From Cordylochernes scorpioides (Eukaryota > Arthropoda > Arachnida > Pseudoscorpiones > Chernetidae), in contig CP092870.1 of NCBI GenBank assembly GCA_030710605.1, forward strand, positions 51,907,921 to 51,971,920: a DNA stretch of 64,000 bases, written 5' to 3'. Numbering within the stretch: the first letter of the stretch is position 1; every line of letters begins with the position of its first letter. The notes under the pieces were generated by a model, which was given only the letters and a program-made list of their open reading frames with translations, did no database searches and had not been told where the DNA came from. Positions 1 through 10,862 of the stretch are shown here, one piece after another. The translations under genes were made by a program, and so were the position numbers.

Positions 1-1
1 T

Positions 2-193
2 GGTAGATGCAACTACCTACTAAATAAGTGGAACATGAGTCCAGACCAGAACTGCGACTGTGGACAAATACAAACAATGCACCATATCCTAAGGGACTGT
101 CCTCGAAGATTCTTCCAGGGAACACTTGGGGATATCCACCGGTGCACTGAGGAGGCCCTGGAGTGGATTCGTCACCTCGACATTCCACTCTAG
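2..193 (+). mobile_element. C-terminal end of a LINE ORF2 (partial)
   Basis: An open frame runs in from the window edge and ends at a TAG at 191-193. Its 63 residues hold a Cys-x-Cys-Gly ... Gln-Thr-x-x-His ... Cys-Pro arrangement followed by a Trp-Ile-x-x-Leu-Asp-Ile-x-Leu ending. This matches the zinc-binding C-terminus found after the reverse transcriptase in many arthropod Jockey/R1-like non-LTR elements. The rest of the element lies outside the window. A short A-rich 3' stretch (about 194-257) follows and may be the LINE tail. Family placement is by motif only. Confidence 0.7.
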
Positions 194-257
194 AGAAACT
201 TGCCAACATTGTTGTATTGTGCTGTAAAAAACAATATCATACGCAATAATAATAAGT

Positions 258-3200
258 AATAGTACCTGTAGACAGCAACAAAAACTTTATTAAGACCTTT
301 CAGTCTTATACAGATTCTCCAAGCACAGGAATGTAGGGTACATACAGGAATAACAGTAATAGTACCAGTAATCACCAACAACAATTTTTTTTATTAAGAC
401 CTTTCAGTCTTATACATATTCTCTAAACACAGAAATGCAGGGTACATACAGGAATAACAGTAATAGTATCAGTAATCAACAGCAACAAAAAGCCTTATTA
501 AGACTTTTCAGTCTTATACAGATTCTCCAAGCACAGAAATGTAGGACACATCCAGAAATAACAGTAATAGTACCAGTAATCAACAACAACAAAAAGCTCT
601 ATTAAGACCTTTCAGTCTTATACATATTCTCCAAGCACAGAAATGTAGGGTACATACAGGATAAACAGTAATAGTACCAGTAATCAACATCAACAAAAAG
701 CTTTATTAAGACCTTTCAGTCTTATACAGATTCTCCAAGCACAGAAATGTAGGTTACATACAGGAATAACAGTCATAGTATCAGTAATCAACAATAACAG
801 AAAGCTTCATTAAGACCTTTCATTCTTATACAGATTCTCCAAGCACAGAAATGTAGGGTACATACAGGAATAACAGTAATAGTACCAGTAATCAACAACA
901 ACAAAAAGCTTTATTAAGACCTTTCAGTCTTATACAGATCCTCCAAGCACAGAAATGTAGGGTTATACAGGAATAACAGTAATAATACCAGTAATCAACA
1001 ACAACAAAAAAGTTTATTAAGACCCTTCAGTCTTATACAGATTCTCCAAGCACAGAAATGTAGGATGCATACAGTAATAGTACCAGTAATCAACAACAAC
1101 AAAAAGCTTTATTAAGACCTTTCAGTCTTATACAAATTCTCCAAGCACAGAAATGTAGGGTACATACAGGAATAACAGTAATAGTACCAGTAACCAACAA
1201 CAACAAAAAGCTTTATTAAGACCTTTCAGTTTTATACAGATTCTCCAAGCACAGAAATGCAGTGTACATTCAGGAATAAGAGTAATAAAACTAGTAATCA
1301 ACAACAACAAAAATATTTTTAAATACCTTTCAGTCTTATACAGATTCTCCAAGCACAGAAATGTAGGATACATAAAGGAATAACAGTAATAGTACCAGTA
1401 ATAAACAACAAGAAAAATCTTTATTAAGACCTTTCATTCTTATACAGATTCTCCAAGCACAGAAATGTAGGATACATACAGGAATAACAGTAATAGTACC
1501 AGTAATCAACAACAACAAAAAGCTTTATTAAGACCTTTCAGTCTTATACAGATTCTTCAAGCACAGAAATGTAGGGTACATACAGGAATAACAGTAATAA
1601 TACCAGTAATCAACAACAACAAAAAGCTCTATTAAGACCTTTCAGTCTTATACAGATTCTCCAAGCACAGAAATGTAGGTTACATACAGGAATAACGGTA
1701 ATAGTATCAGTAATCAACAACAACAAAAAGCTTTATTAAGACCTTTCAGTCTTATACAGATTCTCCAAGCACAGAAATGTAGGGTACATACAGGAATAAC
1801 AGTAATAGTACCTGTAATCAACAACAACAAAAAGCTTTATTAAGACCTTTCAGTCTTATACAGATTCTCCAAGCACAGAAATGTAGGGTACATACAAGAA
1901 TAACAGTAATAGTACCAGTAATCAACAACAACAAAAAGGTTTATTAAGACCCTTCAGTCTTATACAGATTCTCCAAGCACAGAAATGTAGGATACATACA
2001 GTAATAGTACCAGTAATCAACAACAAAAAAAAGCTTTATTAAGACCTTTCAGTCTTATACAGATTCTCCAAGCACAGAAATGTAGGGTACATACAGGAAT
2101 AACAGTAATAATACCAGTAATCAACAACAACAAAAAGCTCTATTAAGACCTTTCAGTCTTATACAGATTCTCCAAGCACAGAAATGTAGGTTACATACAG
2201 GAATAACAGTAATAGTATCAGTAATCAACAACAACAAAAAGCTTTATTAAGACCTTTCAGTCTTATACAGATTCTCCAAGCACAGAAATGTAGGGTACAT
2301 ACAGGAATAACAGTAATAGTACCTGTAATCAACAACAACAAAAAGCTTTATTAAGACCTTTCAGTCTTATACAGATTCTCCAAGCACAGAAATGTAGGGT
2401 ACATACAAGAATAACAGTAATAGTACCAGTAATCAACAACAACAAAAAGGTTTATTAAGACCCTTCAGTCTTATACAGATTCTCCAAGCACAGAAATGTA
2501 GGATACATACAGTAATAGTACCAGTAATCAACAACAAAAAAAGCTTTATTAAGACCTTTCAGTCTTATACAGATTCTCCAAGCACAGAAATGTAGGGTAC
2601 ATACAGGAATAACAGTAATAATACCAGTAATCAACAACAACAAAAATATTTTTAAATACCTTTCAGTCTTATACAGATTCTCCAAGCACAGAAATGTAGG
2701 ATACATAAAGGAATAACAGTAATAGTACCAGTAATCAACAACAACAAAAAGCTTTATTAAGACCTTTCAGTCTTATACAGTTTCTCCAAGCACAGAAATG
2801 CAGGGTACATTCAGGAATAACAGTAATAGTATTAGTAATCAACAACAACAAAAAGCTTTATTAAGACCTTTCAGTCTTATACAGATTCTCCAAGCACAGA
2901 AATGTAGGGTACATACAGAAATAACTGTAATAGTACCTGTAAACAGCAACAAAAGCTTTATTAAGACCTTTCAGTCTTATACAGATTCTCCAAGCACAGG
3001 AATGTAGGGTACATACAGAAATAACAGTAATAGTACCAGTAATCAACAACAACAAAAAGCTCTATTAAGACCTTTCAGTCTTATACAGATTCTCCAAGCA
3101 CAGAAATGCAGGGTACATTCAGGAATAACAGTAATAGTATTAGTAATCAACAACAACAAAAATCTTTATTAAGACCTTTCAGTCTTATACAGATTCTCCA

Positions 3201-3944
3201 AGCACAGTAATGTAGGGTACATACAGAAATAACAGTAATAGTACCTGTAAACAGCAACAAAAAGCTTTATTAAGACCTTTCAGTCTTATACGGATTCTCC
3301 AAGCACAGGAATGTAGGGTACATACAGGAATAACAGTAATAGTACCAGTAATCACCAACAAAATTTTTTTTTATTAAGACCTTTCAGTCTTATACATATT
3401 CTCTAAACACAAAAATGCAGGGTACATACAGGAATAACAGTAAAAGTATCAGTAATCAACAACAATAAGAAGCTTCATTAAGACCTTTCAGTCTAATACA
3501 GATTTTCCAAGCACAGAAATGTAGGGTACATACAGGAATAACAGTAATAATACCAGTAATCAACAACAACAAAAAGCTTTATTAAGACCTTTCAGTCTTA
3601 TACAGATTCTCCAAGCACAGAAATGTAGGTTACATACAGGAATAACAGTAATAGTATCAGAATTCAACAATAACAAAAAGCTTCATTAAGACCTTTCAGT
3701 CTTATATAGATTCTCCAAGCACAAAAATGTAGGGTACATACAGGAATAACAGTAATAGTACCAGTAATCAACAACAACAAAAAGCTTTATTAAGACCTTT
3801 CAGTCTTATACAGATTCTCCAAGCACAGAAATGTAGGGTACATACAGGAATAACAGTAATCGTACCTGTAACCAACAGCATCAAAAAGCTTTATTAAGAC
3901 CTTTCAGTTTTATACAGATTCTCCAAGCACAGAAATATTCTATA
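258..3944. repeat. 104-bp tandem satellite array (about 35 copies)
   Basis: The monomer is about 104 bp, measured between successive copies of CCTTTCAGTCTTATACAG (for example 1741 to 1845). Some monomers are 95 bp after a short deletion. A residual piece of a monomer reappears at 4216-4249 on the far side of a Helitron. On the minus strand each monomer reads as a 5-bp stem (AAGAC/GTCTT, 6-nt loop), then AATAAAGC and a TTTTGTTGTTG tract. This is the layout of LINE 3' ends seen at 10822 and 17576, so the satellite probably arose from a LINE 3' UTR. Small ORFs here are repeats of the monomer and are not treated as genes. Confidence 0.95.
1571..2592. repeat. Higher-order repeat inside the 104-bp satellite (5-mer, 511 bp, two copies)
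   Basis: The block starting GTAGGGTACATACAGG at 1571 recurs at 2082, 511 bp later. That equals four 104-bp monomers plus one 95-bp monomer. Monomer-specific variants (the TTACATACAGG form, the CCTGTAATC form, the short form) return in the same order. A third copy starts at 2593 but soon diverges. The pattern indicates recent segmental duplication of a five-monomer block. Confidence 0.85.
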
Positions 3945-4215
3945 TACAGTTACGAGCGTCATTCCGTTGGAGCGGGTCGCTCCCTAAATAAATGTATATA
4001 TTAGATAATAACCAAATGGTATCCTCTCTTTCTTTTTCCCAGTAAGAGACGCCTATGGAAGCCAACAGTACATAGAGAGATAAAGCACATAGGCTATAGT
4101 TATTAACTAACATATGCAATTATTTAAGGCGCCAATTTATAATTGTAACAAATCGTATTTGAATCAAAACATTCAATCGGGTAAAACACGGGCGTTTCCC
4201 GGGTCATTCGGCTAG
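3945..4215 (+). mobile_element. Short non-autonomous Helitron inserted in the satellite
   Basis: The 3' end has the CGGGCGTTTCCCG hairpin, then TCATTCGGCTAG, and is followed by T: the Helitron 3' signature (hairpin about 12 nt before CTRR). The 5' end resembles the TCTATATATAGTCACGACCG termini seen elsewhere in this window, here TCTATATACAGTTACGAGCG. Satellite sequence lies directly on both sides, so this is an insertion. No coding capacity is seen. Confidence 0.75.
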
Positions 4216-4344
4216 TAGGGTACATACAGGAATAACAGTAATAGTACCTTAATGGTAATATCCTATTTATATACAGGAAAAATTATATAAAGATAATCAA
4301 GTTAATGAATAGAATATAATATAATACATTGCGGCTTGTGATTG

Positions 4345-4430
4345 TAAAACGACATTTGAAAATTATCCCGCATGAGTGTTTTTTCAAAAGAAAAGAAACC
4401 TATGCGGGATAATTTTCAAATGTCGTTTTA
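4345..4430. repeat. Perfect 29-bp inverted repeat
   Basis: Arms 4345-4373 and 4402-4430 are exact reverse complements around a 28-nt spacer. A related single arm occurs near 8766-8795. It could be a small foldback element. The surrounding 4250-4630 is AT-rich with nothing else recognisable. Confidence 0.85.
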
Positions 4431-4624
4431 TAATAAATAGATTAGTCTGGGTAAATTGGAGGAAAATAAATTTATTACACATGGATTTACCACGGAATAA
4501 CCGCAAAGGAAGATAAAAAGCTAATCACAATCAATATTGAGATAATGAAATTTTATAACCAATATACCAATCATTATAATTGCAAATAATAATAAATCGA
4601 CTCATTGCAATCATCTTGATTTAT

Positions 4625-4783
4625 CTCGGTGGGACCTCTTTTTATTCCAACTCTCGCCAACCCGCGCACGGCCAAGTGCGCTAACTACTCAGCCAAGGGC
4701 CGCTCTGCCGACCACGAGACAAGATCGATGTCTTGCCCAAATGCCAGAGATAGAGCTGCAAAGTTCTAGTCCTCTCTTCCTGC
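4625..4783 (-). repeat. Possible tRNA-derived SINE fragment
   Basis: On the minus strand the stretch reads like a degenerate tRNA: GGCTGAGTAGTTAGCGC resembles an internal A box, and a GC-rich arm follows. A good B box is not evident, so Pol III origin is uncertain. The hAT element at 4792 inserted next to or inside this unit; the sequence resumes after 6161. Confidence 0.3.
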
Positions 4784-4791
4784 CTCCTGAC

Positions 4792-6153
4792 TAGGGCCTC
4801 CAATCCCGGTACCTATTTTCAGTCCCGGGATTCGGGATTGCTTTTTTCTCAATCCCGGGATCCCGGGATTGAAAAACGTTTTCGTTTTTCTACGCCAAGA
4901 GGTATATCGTTTCGTTCTGTATATTTTTAATTTTTTATTTTATATAGTGCCAATGACGTGGCACTCACTTCGATGAAAACAACCTGAAAGCCATATATTT
5001 TGCGCCTGTTTATGAACTAAATCATTGCTTTTGGGTTACAGTTTGAAATTATCTGTCAATTACTATACACCCATCTGGAAAAAAATTACTGTTCTTGGAA
5101 CTCTTTGACCACATCTCTTAATGCAGTGTTGGGCAGTTAATTTATTCAAAGTAATACATTACCTTGTAATTACGATTACTTTGTGTATGTCGTGTTTTTC
5201 TTTGTATCAACTTCGTCTTTAACTTTTCTCTTCGAAGTTTCGATTCCGTGGACCGTCTTCTGGTGTACGTGCAGCACTATCGTTGACCCACCGACGCATT
5301 TCAAAATCCTTTTGCACGCTAAACACTGTGCATTTTGGCCAGATCCGTCTCGTAGGTAATAGCATCAGATTCCTTCTGATTTAAAAAAGGAATAAACTTC
5401 GCCATCATAATCAAGAAGTGATATGCTTACCAAAAATGTCCGACGCGTTTTCTATTGAGAAATAACAAGGTCCGATAATATTGTTTTAGAGACTTTGTTT
5501 TATGTTTGTATAAGTTGAAAACTACTTTAGGCTGATGCTTGATAGTGACGAAGCATTCAATGAAATGACATTAAATAAATTTAATTTAAATAAAATGACA
5601 AAAAAAGCTAGCGAGGGTTTCACAAAATGAACAGCAGAGCAGTGCGTTCATGATGACCCATGCATACAGAGTACAGGATGGAGAGTATAAACATAGATAA
5701 AAAAATTATAAAAGAATTTGGAGCCCAGATATGAGGAAGTGGCGGGTCCATTTTACACGCAGGTCCGCCACAAAAATAAAGGGATGCCGCTACTATCTAA
5801 GAAGCTACTATTTGCATGTCAACAAAAACTGGGGCCCCCTCCATGTATACTGCTGCATACTCTCATTCTAGAGGCTGCCATTTTGGAAAGATCTTGCAGA
5901 ATAACCCTTCGTTATTAGTGCATGAAAATAATTTCAAATCTCTCAGAAAAAAAGGCCCGAAATGCAGCTGTATAAACAAAACGTCAAAAGTGTGCTATCT
6001 CATCATCTGTTTGATTACCAAAATGCTAGATAAGAAAAATATATTTTTGCGCTGGTTTTCATGCACAAACCAGTAATACCGGGATTTTTCGAGCAGAATC
6101 CCGGGATTTCGGGATCATTATTTGGCTCCGGGATCCCGGGATTGGAGGCCCTA
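4792..6153. mobile_element. Non-autonomous hAT-type transposon with 8-bp target duplication
   Basis: The ends are inverted: TAGGGCCTCCAATCCCGG at the left and CCGGGATTGGAGGCCCTA at the right. Both are flanked by the same 8 bp, CTCCTGAC (4784-4791 and 6154-6161), the duplication length of hAT transposases. Extra copies of the CCCGGGAT motif lie just inside both ends. No transposase frame is visible in the 1.36 kb, so it would need a transposase in trans. An internal stretch near 5127-5190 resembles the end of another hAT-like family. A diverged copy of the left end is at 54955. Confidence 0.9.
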
Positions 6154-6350
6154 CTCCTGACCTCCGTGGACCCAATCCGGCCTAACCTGCCTCTTTCCTA
6201 ACGGAGATCCTGTCCCTAGCCTCTCCAACCTGGTCATAGTGGTTTGTATATATTCCGCTTTACGCGGCCATTGGGGCTCAAAAATCATTTTTTATATATA
6301 AAGATATTTTCTCATCTTGATTTGAATCTTTCTTTATTTTCGCGATAAAA

Positions 6351-6749
6351 ACTGGAGAAATTCCAAGTCAGAAAGGCTTTTTCTTTATTATCCTAATGCA
6401 TCGGCCTAAAAGGCTCTTTATCTTGAAAGGATCATCCAATTTGATCGTAATAAACGAATATCCATAAATCGTTTGGATTTTAATTCTTGAATTTCCGAAA
6501 CATCGAACATACGAACGTTCTAGAATATTCCTTAAAACTTTATTTAATCTGGACTGGAGAAATTCCAAGTCAGAAAGGCTTTTTCTTTATTATCCTAATG
6601 CATCGGCCTAAAAGGCTCTTTATCTTGAAAGGATCATCCAATTTGATCGTAATAAACGAATATCCATAAATCGTTTGGATTTTAATTCTTGAATTTCCGA
6701 AACATCGAATATACGAACGTTCTAGAATATTCCTTAAAACTTTATTTAA
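6351..6749. repeat. 202-bp tandem duplication
   Basis: The sequence starting ACTGGAGAAATTCCAAG at 6351 repeats at 6553 nearly without change. The second copy is cut at 6749 by the Helitron that starts at 6750. Both copies contain short ORFs, but they show no protein similarity I recognise. The stretch 6162-6350 before it holds nothing identifiable. Confidence 0.9.
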
Positions 6750-7748
6750 TCTACTTATATATTTGCCTTATTCTGTCTGTTTGTTTGTCTGTTTGTCTGA
6801 AGCTCACGGATAGAATGCGCGTCCATTGGCTGCCAGCAAACACGTGACCTCCCTGCCCGCCCCCCTCTAGACAACCCTGTTATCAGCTGTGTATTACATA
6901 CACCTGTCTATAGCGGCCATTCTAGACAACCCTGTTATCAGCAGTGTGTTACATCCACCTGTCTATACAGACCACCCTGTCTATAGCGGTCACTTTAGGC
7001 AACCCTGTTATCAGCAGTGTGATACATACACCTGTCTATACAGACCACCCTGTCTATAGCGACCACTCTAGACAACCCTGTTATCAGCTGTGTGATACAT
7101 CCACCTGTCTATACAGACCACCCTGTCTATAGCGACCACTCTAGACAACCCTGTTATCAGCTGTGTGATACATCCACCTGTCTATACAGACCACCTGTAT
7201 ATAGCGGCCATTCTAGAAAACCCTGTTATCAGCTGTGTGATACATACACCTGCCTATAGCGGCCACTCTAGACAACCCTGTTATCAGCTGTGTGATACAT
7301 CCACCTGTCTATACAGACCACCCTGTCTATAGCGGTCACTTTAGGCAACCCTGTTATCATCAGTGTGTTGCATTCACCTGTCTATACAGACCACCCTGTC
7401 TATAGCGACCACCCTAGACAACCCTGTTATCAGCTGTGTGATACATCCACCTGTCTATACAGACCACCCTGTCTATAGCGGTCACTTTAGGCAACCCTGT
7501 TATCAGCAGTGTGATACATACACCTGTCTATACAGACCACCCTGTCTATAGCGACCACTCTACAGCTGTGTGATACATCCACCTGTCTATACAGACCACC
7601 CTGTCTATAGCGGCCACTCTAGGCAACCCTAGAAAGCAAGATGTATACAAGGTGTAGACAAGATGAAGATCTAGATGAAGATTAAAACGTTTTTAAAATA
7701 TATTCGCACTCGGGTAAAACTCGGGCGTTGCCCGGGCAATTCGTCTAG
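6750..7748 (+). mobile_element. Helitron with internal minisatellite
   Basis: It starts TCTACTTATATATTTGCC after an A and ends with a hairpin, then CAATTCGTCTAG, before a T. Insertion between A and T without duplication, 5'-TC and a 3' hairpin plus CTAG are Helitron hallmarks. The same 5' end occurs at 28176. The interior is mostly the 73-bp tandem repeat; no Rep/helicase frame exists, so the element is non-autonomous. Confidence 0.85.
6872..7632. repeat. 73-bp minisatellite inside the Helitron
   Basis: CAACCCTGTTATCAG recurs at 6927, 7000, 7073 and 7146 (73-bp steps), with some shorter variants such as 55 bp. Each unit contains CTGTCTATAGCG and CTGTCTATACAG. The short ORFs across it are repeat translations. 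A similar GTCTATAGC motif appears in the unrelated array at 47380. Confidence 0.9.
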
Positions 7749-7839
7749 TCTTATATAAAAGGGCGTACCTGGTTCTGTAAATAAAAAAAAAAATTTTTCT
7801 CAAAATATTTCGAGAGATTGCTCCCTCTTTATCAATTTA

Positions 7840-8610
7840 CTAGCCGAATGACCCTGCCAACGCCCGGGTTTTACCCGATTAAATGCTTTTATTCAAATAC
7901 TATTCGGTACAATTATAAATTGGCGCCGTGGATGTCATTCTTGTGAAACGTCCCGCTCCAAACTTTGTGTCTGAGAAGCGATATTTTTATAAAGAGATGA
8001 TCTGGCTTTGTGTCTTCTGCTCGAATGAATGTTTTTCTGTTAGAATTTTGTTCCTGCATACTAAAATGAACTGGCTTCACCCGTGGTTTCTGCTTTTTGG
8101 CATTTTTCCGGATGTAATTTTGTATCTGATAATCAAATATGATACAGCAATATCATTTTCAGAATAAAAAACAACTATTTTTTTTCCCAGAACCTGTAAA
8201 TTTATTTTTCTTGACTAAAAATCCGAAAAATATCTCTTCCATATTTTTCTCTATGTCCTGTTAAAACACGTTTTATATGTCCATTAGGTCAGCTGATATT
8301 ACCTCCCATCTTCACCGCTAGAGGCGCTGCATGCAAGCGAAAGGGCATATTTGCAACGCAATTTGCAAATAACTTGTATACATACTTGTATACTCGTGTA
8401 CATATACCATAAATCTGTACATAGACAGGAAAAGCACATATATTTTAATAATATAAATGAGTTTTAAAAATTGTAAAAAAAAAAAATGCATCGGCCGGGA
8501 ATCGAACCCAGGGCGCCCGCGTGGCAGGCGAGCATTCTACCAATGAACCAAAAGCAAACGGTGAAAGAATTGTTGATGACTCTGATACTTGTATATTAAT
8601 TGCACAGTAA
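7840..8610 (-). mobile_element. Helitron in reverse orientation carrying a tRNA-Gly relic
   Basis: Read on the minus strand it ends with a CCCGGGCG-type hairpin, TCATTCGGCTAG (7840-7843 on this strand), after the family's GGCGCCAATTTATAATTG block. It carries a tRNA-Gly-like segment (8487-8557) followed by a T tract. Homology to the element at 47936 extends to about 8610, where I place the end; the true 5' terminus is not clear. About 500 bp of non-coding sequence lies between the tRNA relic and the 3' block. Confidence 0.75.
8487..8557 (-). tRNA. tRNA-Gly(GCC)-like relic within a Helitron
   Basis: The D arm, anticodon arm with GCC, T arm (GGGTTCGATTCCC) and 3' acceptor strand match tRNA-Gly. 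The 5' acceptor strand is replaced by TTGCTTT, so the acceptor stem cannot form. A T tract follows, as for Pol III termination. It is a pseudogene, carried also at 28260 and 48030. Confidence 0.7.
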
Positions 8611-8973
8611 TTTTTATTCACAAATTCTTGTAGATCATTTATTTAATCTGTAAATTGTTTTTCTTGAATAAAAGCAATACTTTACAATTTGATATCATTC
8701 AGCTAAATTTTCATATCAACCCTTTGTACATATATCAATTGTAATACAATATAATTCGGTTTATGATTGTAGAACGACATTTGTAAATTATCCCGTATGT
8801 GTTTCTTTTAAACGAAAAATCGAAAATTAATTAAAGAGAAATAACGATTATTTATAACCTTTTTATTTTATTTAACAGTTGGGAGAGACACGCCATATCC
8901 ACAATTTGGATAATTGCGTGTATATTTTAAATTATATACAATTAATACAATTTAACATTGGGAGTCATGAAAA
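8611..8973. other. No recognisable feature
   Basis: This AT-rich stretch contains a single diverged arm (about 8766-8795) of the palindrome found at 4345 and possibly the 3' UTR of the LINE relic that follows on the minus strand. No gene is supported. Confidence 0.5.
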
Positions 8974-9660
8974 TTAAAAGTTCGATATCAAATTTTGCAT
9001 ATAGTAATTATAAATAGTAGCTTGAAATATGTAGAGTCTATACTTTCGCCTCAAAATATATATCCTGCAGAATCTATTAAACTTTATGTATTGGTCTTTA
9101 TTGCAAGCAGCTTGTTTTGTATTAGTCAGGTAAAGTTGGTTTTCTTCCCTTAGATCAGAAGTTAAAGGACAGTCTATCAGAAGATGTTCATGGGTTTGTT
9201 GTTCGTTTCCACAAGTGCATGCAGGTGAATCAATTTTGCCAATTCTAAACAAATACGTGTTAAAGTCACCATGTCCACGAAAAAAATTGAACGTTATAAA
9301 AGTTGGGTTGAACATAGTTAGGAATTATTGATGTATCAAAGAATCCCTTGAAATTATCATTGGCACCCTCATAGTATTCCTCAAATTTCTGGTTTATAAA
9401 ATTAGATATAATTTTTCTTTTAGTTGGATCTGATTTTTTGTATCCAATATTTATTTTTAGTATATTTGTTTCAATAAAATCCGTGAGCTTTGGTGTTCTA
9501 GCAACAATATGAGTACAGTTTGAAGATGTTGAATTATAAACCTGTGTACTGCATTTTGTACTGCAGAGAGTTTAATTTATCTTTAACTTTTTTGGGTATA
9601 AAGTTGTACCAGATCGTGGAACCATAAGTTAGTGAACTTCGAAACAGTGTCTTATAACCC
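8974..9660 (-). mobile_element. LINE relic: C-terminal part of ORF2
   Basis: The minus strand encodes, with breaks, a post-RT region (Tyr-Lys-Thr-Leu-Phe-Arg ... Leu-Thr-Tyr-Gly) and an uninterrupted 113-residue end (9315-8974) holding the Gly-His-Gly-x-Phe ... Cys-x-Cys-Gly ... His-x-x-x-x-x-Cys-Pro zinc-finger-like motif. It aligns by eye with the same region of the LINE at 29522-31717, so the two belong to one clade. The RT core is absent, as expected of a 5'-truncated copy. Confidence 0.75.
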
Positions 9661-9702
9661 TAGGGATGAAGTATGAAAGGATGAATTGTGAAGAGTAATG
9701 AT

Positions 9703-9812
9703 AAACGGAAAAATAAAAGTGACCTGGGATGGGAATCGAACCCACAGTGTTCCGCTTACCAGGCAGATGCTAAGTCCACTAGGCTACCCTGGACACTTTT
9801 ATTTTTCCGTTT
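9703..9812 (-). repeat. tRNA-like sequence enclosed by a 19-bp perfect inverted repeat
   Basis: Between the arms (9703-9721 and 9794-9812) lies a 72-nt tRNA-like sequence on the minus strand: A box near TAGCCTAGTGG, a possible anticodon loop CTGGTAA (GGT), and a strong B box GGGTTCGATTCCC. The arms continue the acceptor stem, with mismatches at the junction, so the whole could fold as one long stem topped by a cloverleaf. It may be a tRNA-derived MITE or SINE. Confidence 0.6.
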
Positions 9813-9984
9813 AAAAATATTATAAGGCTAGAATTACGATTATAATGTCGTTCTATATATCAAGTATGTTGATTTTTTTTCTCTTTTTCATCTAACTAAC
9901 TTGCATACTAATTCTATACATATTTTAAATATCTTTTCTTTCTTTTCTCTCAAAATTTTGTTTATATTTACTGAACAATTGATT

Positions 9985-10350
9985 CAGCAGGACTTAGCAA
10001 AAATTGATCATACAAGATTAGATTCTAATTATAAATCATTATATAAGTATTCAATACCTGAAAAATTTTAATCCTGGAACCTATCATTAGACATAAAAGG
10101 TTACATTACCCAAACTAGAATCACTTCGACTTTACCAAGAGAAAGTCACATTCAAATAATTAAAAAGGAAGATGTAATTTGTAAATTCTACAAAACTGAA
10201 AGCATAGAAGAAATGACCCACTACATCTCTGAATGCACTATTGTTAACGAGGAACGGAATAAGATCTTAAAGAACCCAAGTCTACGTGAAGCCAGTTCAG
10301 CTAATCAGAATAATGTCCGAGAAAAAATATATGGTGATAGAATTGTTTAA
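9985..10350 (+). mobile_element. LINE relic: ORF2 C-terminus
   Basis: A frame ending at TAA 10348-10350 encodes a Leu-Lys-Gly-Tyr-Ile-Thr-Gln-Thr stretch, then Cys-Lys-Phe ... Glu-x-Met-x-His-Tyr-Ile-x-Glu-Cys. This resembles the Cys/His C-terminal motif after LINE reverse transcriptases, with one cysteine of the usual pair missing. It starts at a stop upstream and is a truncated fragment. Assignment rests on this motif only. Confidence 0.45.
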
Positions 10351-10482
10351 CTTTCATAAAACGTTAGCGAACAAGGTAATCTCTAAGAACTAAAATTACT
10401 AAAATTAATTTTTATAGTTATGTTGAATACTTTGATTTCCTTTTCATTTTCTTTTGTTTATGTTTCTTTTTTTCCTTTTCAC

Positions 10483-10793
10483 TGTGGCGACCACACTTTG
10501 CTTCAGCGAGCGCGGACAAAGCTTCAATACACATACTACGGGCAATAGTGTGGCGGCCTCACTACGCCTCGGCAAGCGCGAGCTGGGAGAACACGTCACT
10601 ACGCATGCGCGGGCGTCATCAGGGAGTTATCTGGCCACGCGCGCATCGTCAACGACAAGGCTAGCTCCCAACGGACGTTACTTCTTTTCTCTTTATATAT
10701 TTCTGGGCTTTAAATAAATTAATTTAAATTATAATTTTATCAGCGGCCTTTCCAAAAGCCACACCAACACGCACGCAACCATCCCACATCACC
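10483..10793 (+). repeat. Possible solo LTR or LINE UTR segment
   Basis: The stretch begins TGTGGCGACCACAC, is unusually GC-rich for the region, includes a TTTAAATAAATTAA-type signal, and ends near CCACACCAACA. TG...CA ends suggest a solo LTR, but no second copy is in the window and no target duplication is convincing. It could also be the untranslated region of the LINE tail that follows. Confidence 0.25.
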
Positions 10794-10862
10794 ATGAAAA
10801 TTATGTATGGCGAATCCTTACAGGACAGAAATGTCCTAATAAAGCTGTTGTTGTTGTTTATC
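10794..10862 (+). mobile_element. LINE 3' end with stem-loop, AATAAA and TTG-repeat tail
   Basis: A 5-bp stem AGGAC/GTCCT (10822-10837, 6-nt loop) is followed at once by AATAAAGC and a (TTG)n tail. The same arrangement with compensatory changes occurs at 17576 (minus-strand LINE) and in each 104-bp satellite monomer. It is probably the reverse-transcriptase recognition hairpin of that LINE group. Confidence 0.65.

Noticed and set aside
258-3055. Series of short minus- and plus-strand ORFs with repeating Cys-Leu-Glu-Asn-Leu-Tyr-Lys-Thr peptides
   Set aside because: They are translations of the 104-bp satellite monomer and break wherever a monomer is not a multiple of three.
258-3944. CRISPR-like array
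   Set aside because: The repeats are contiguous 104-bp monomers with no unique spacers, and the sequence is a eukaryotic transposon-rich region.
6944-7551. Two 62-residue plus-strand ORFs rich in Thr/Cys
   Set aside because: They lie in the 73-bp minisatellite of a Helitron and repeat its unit.
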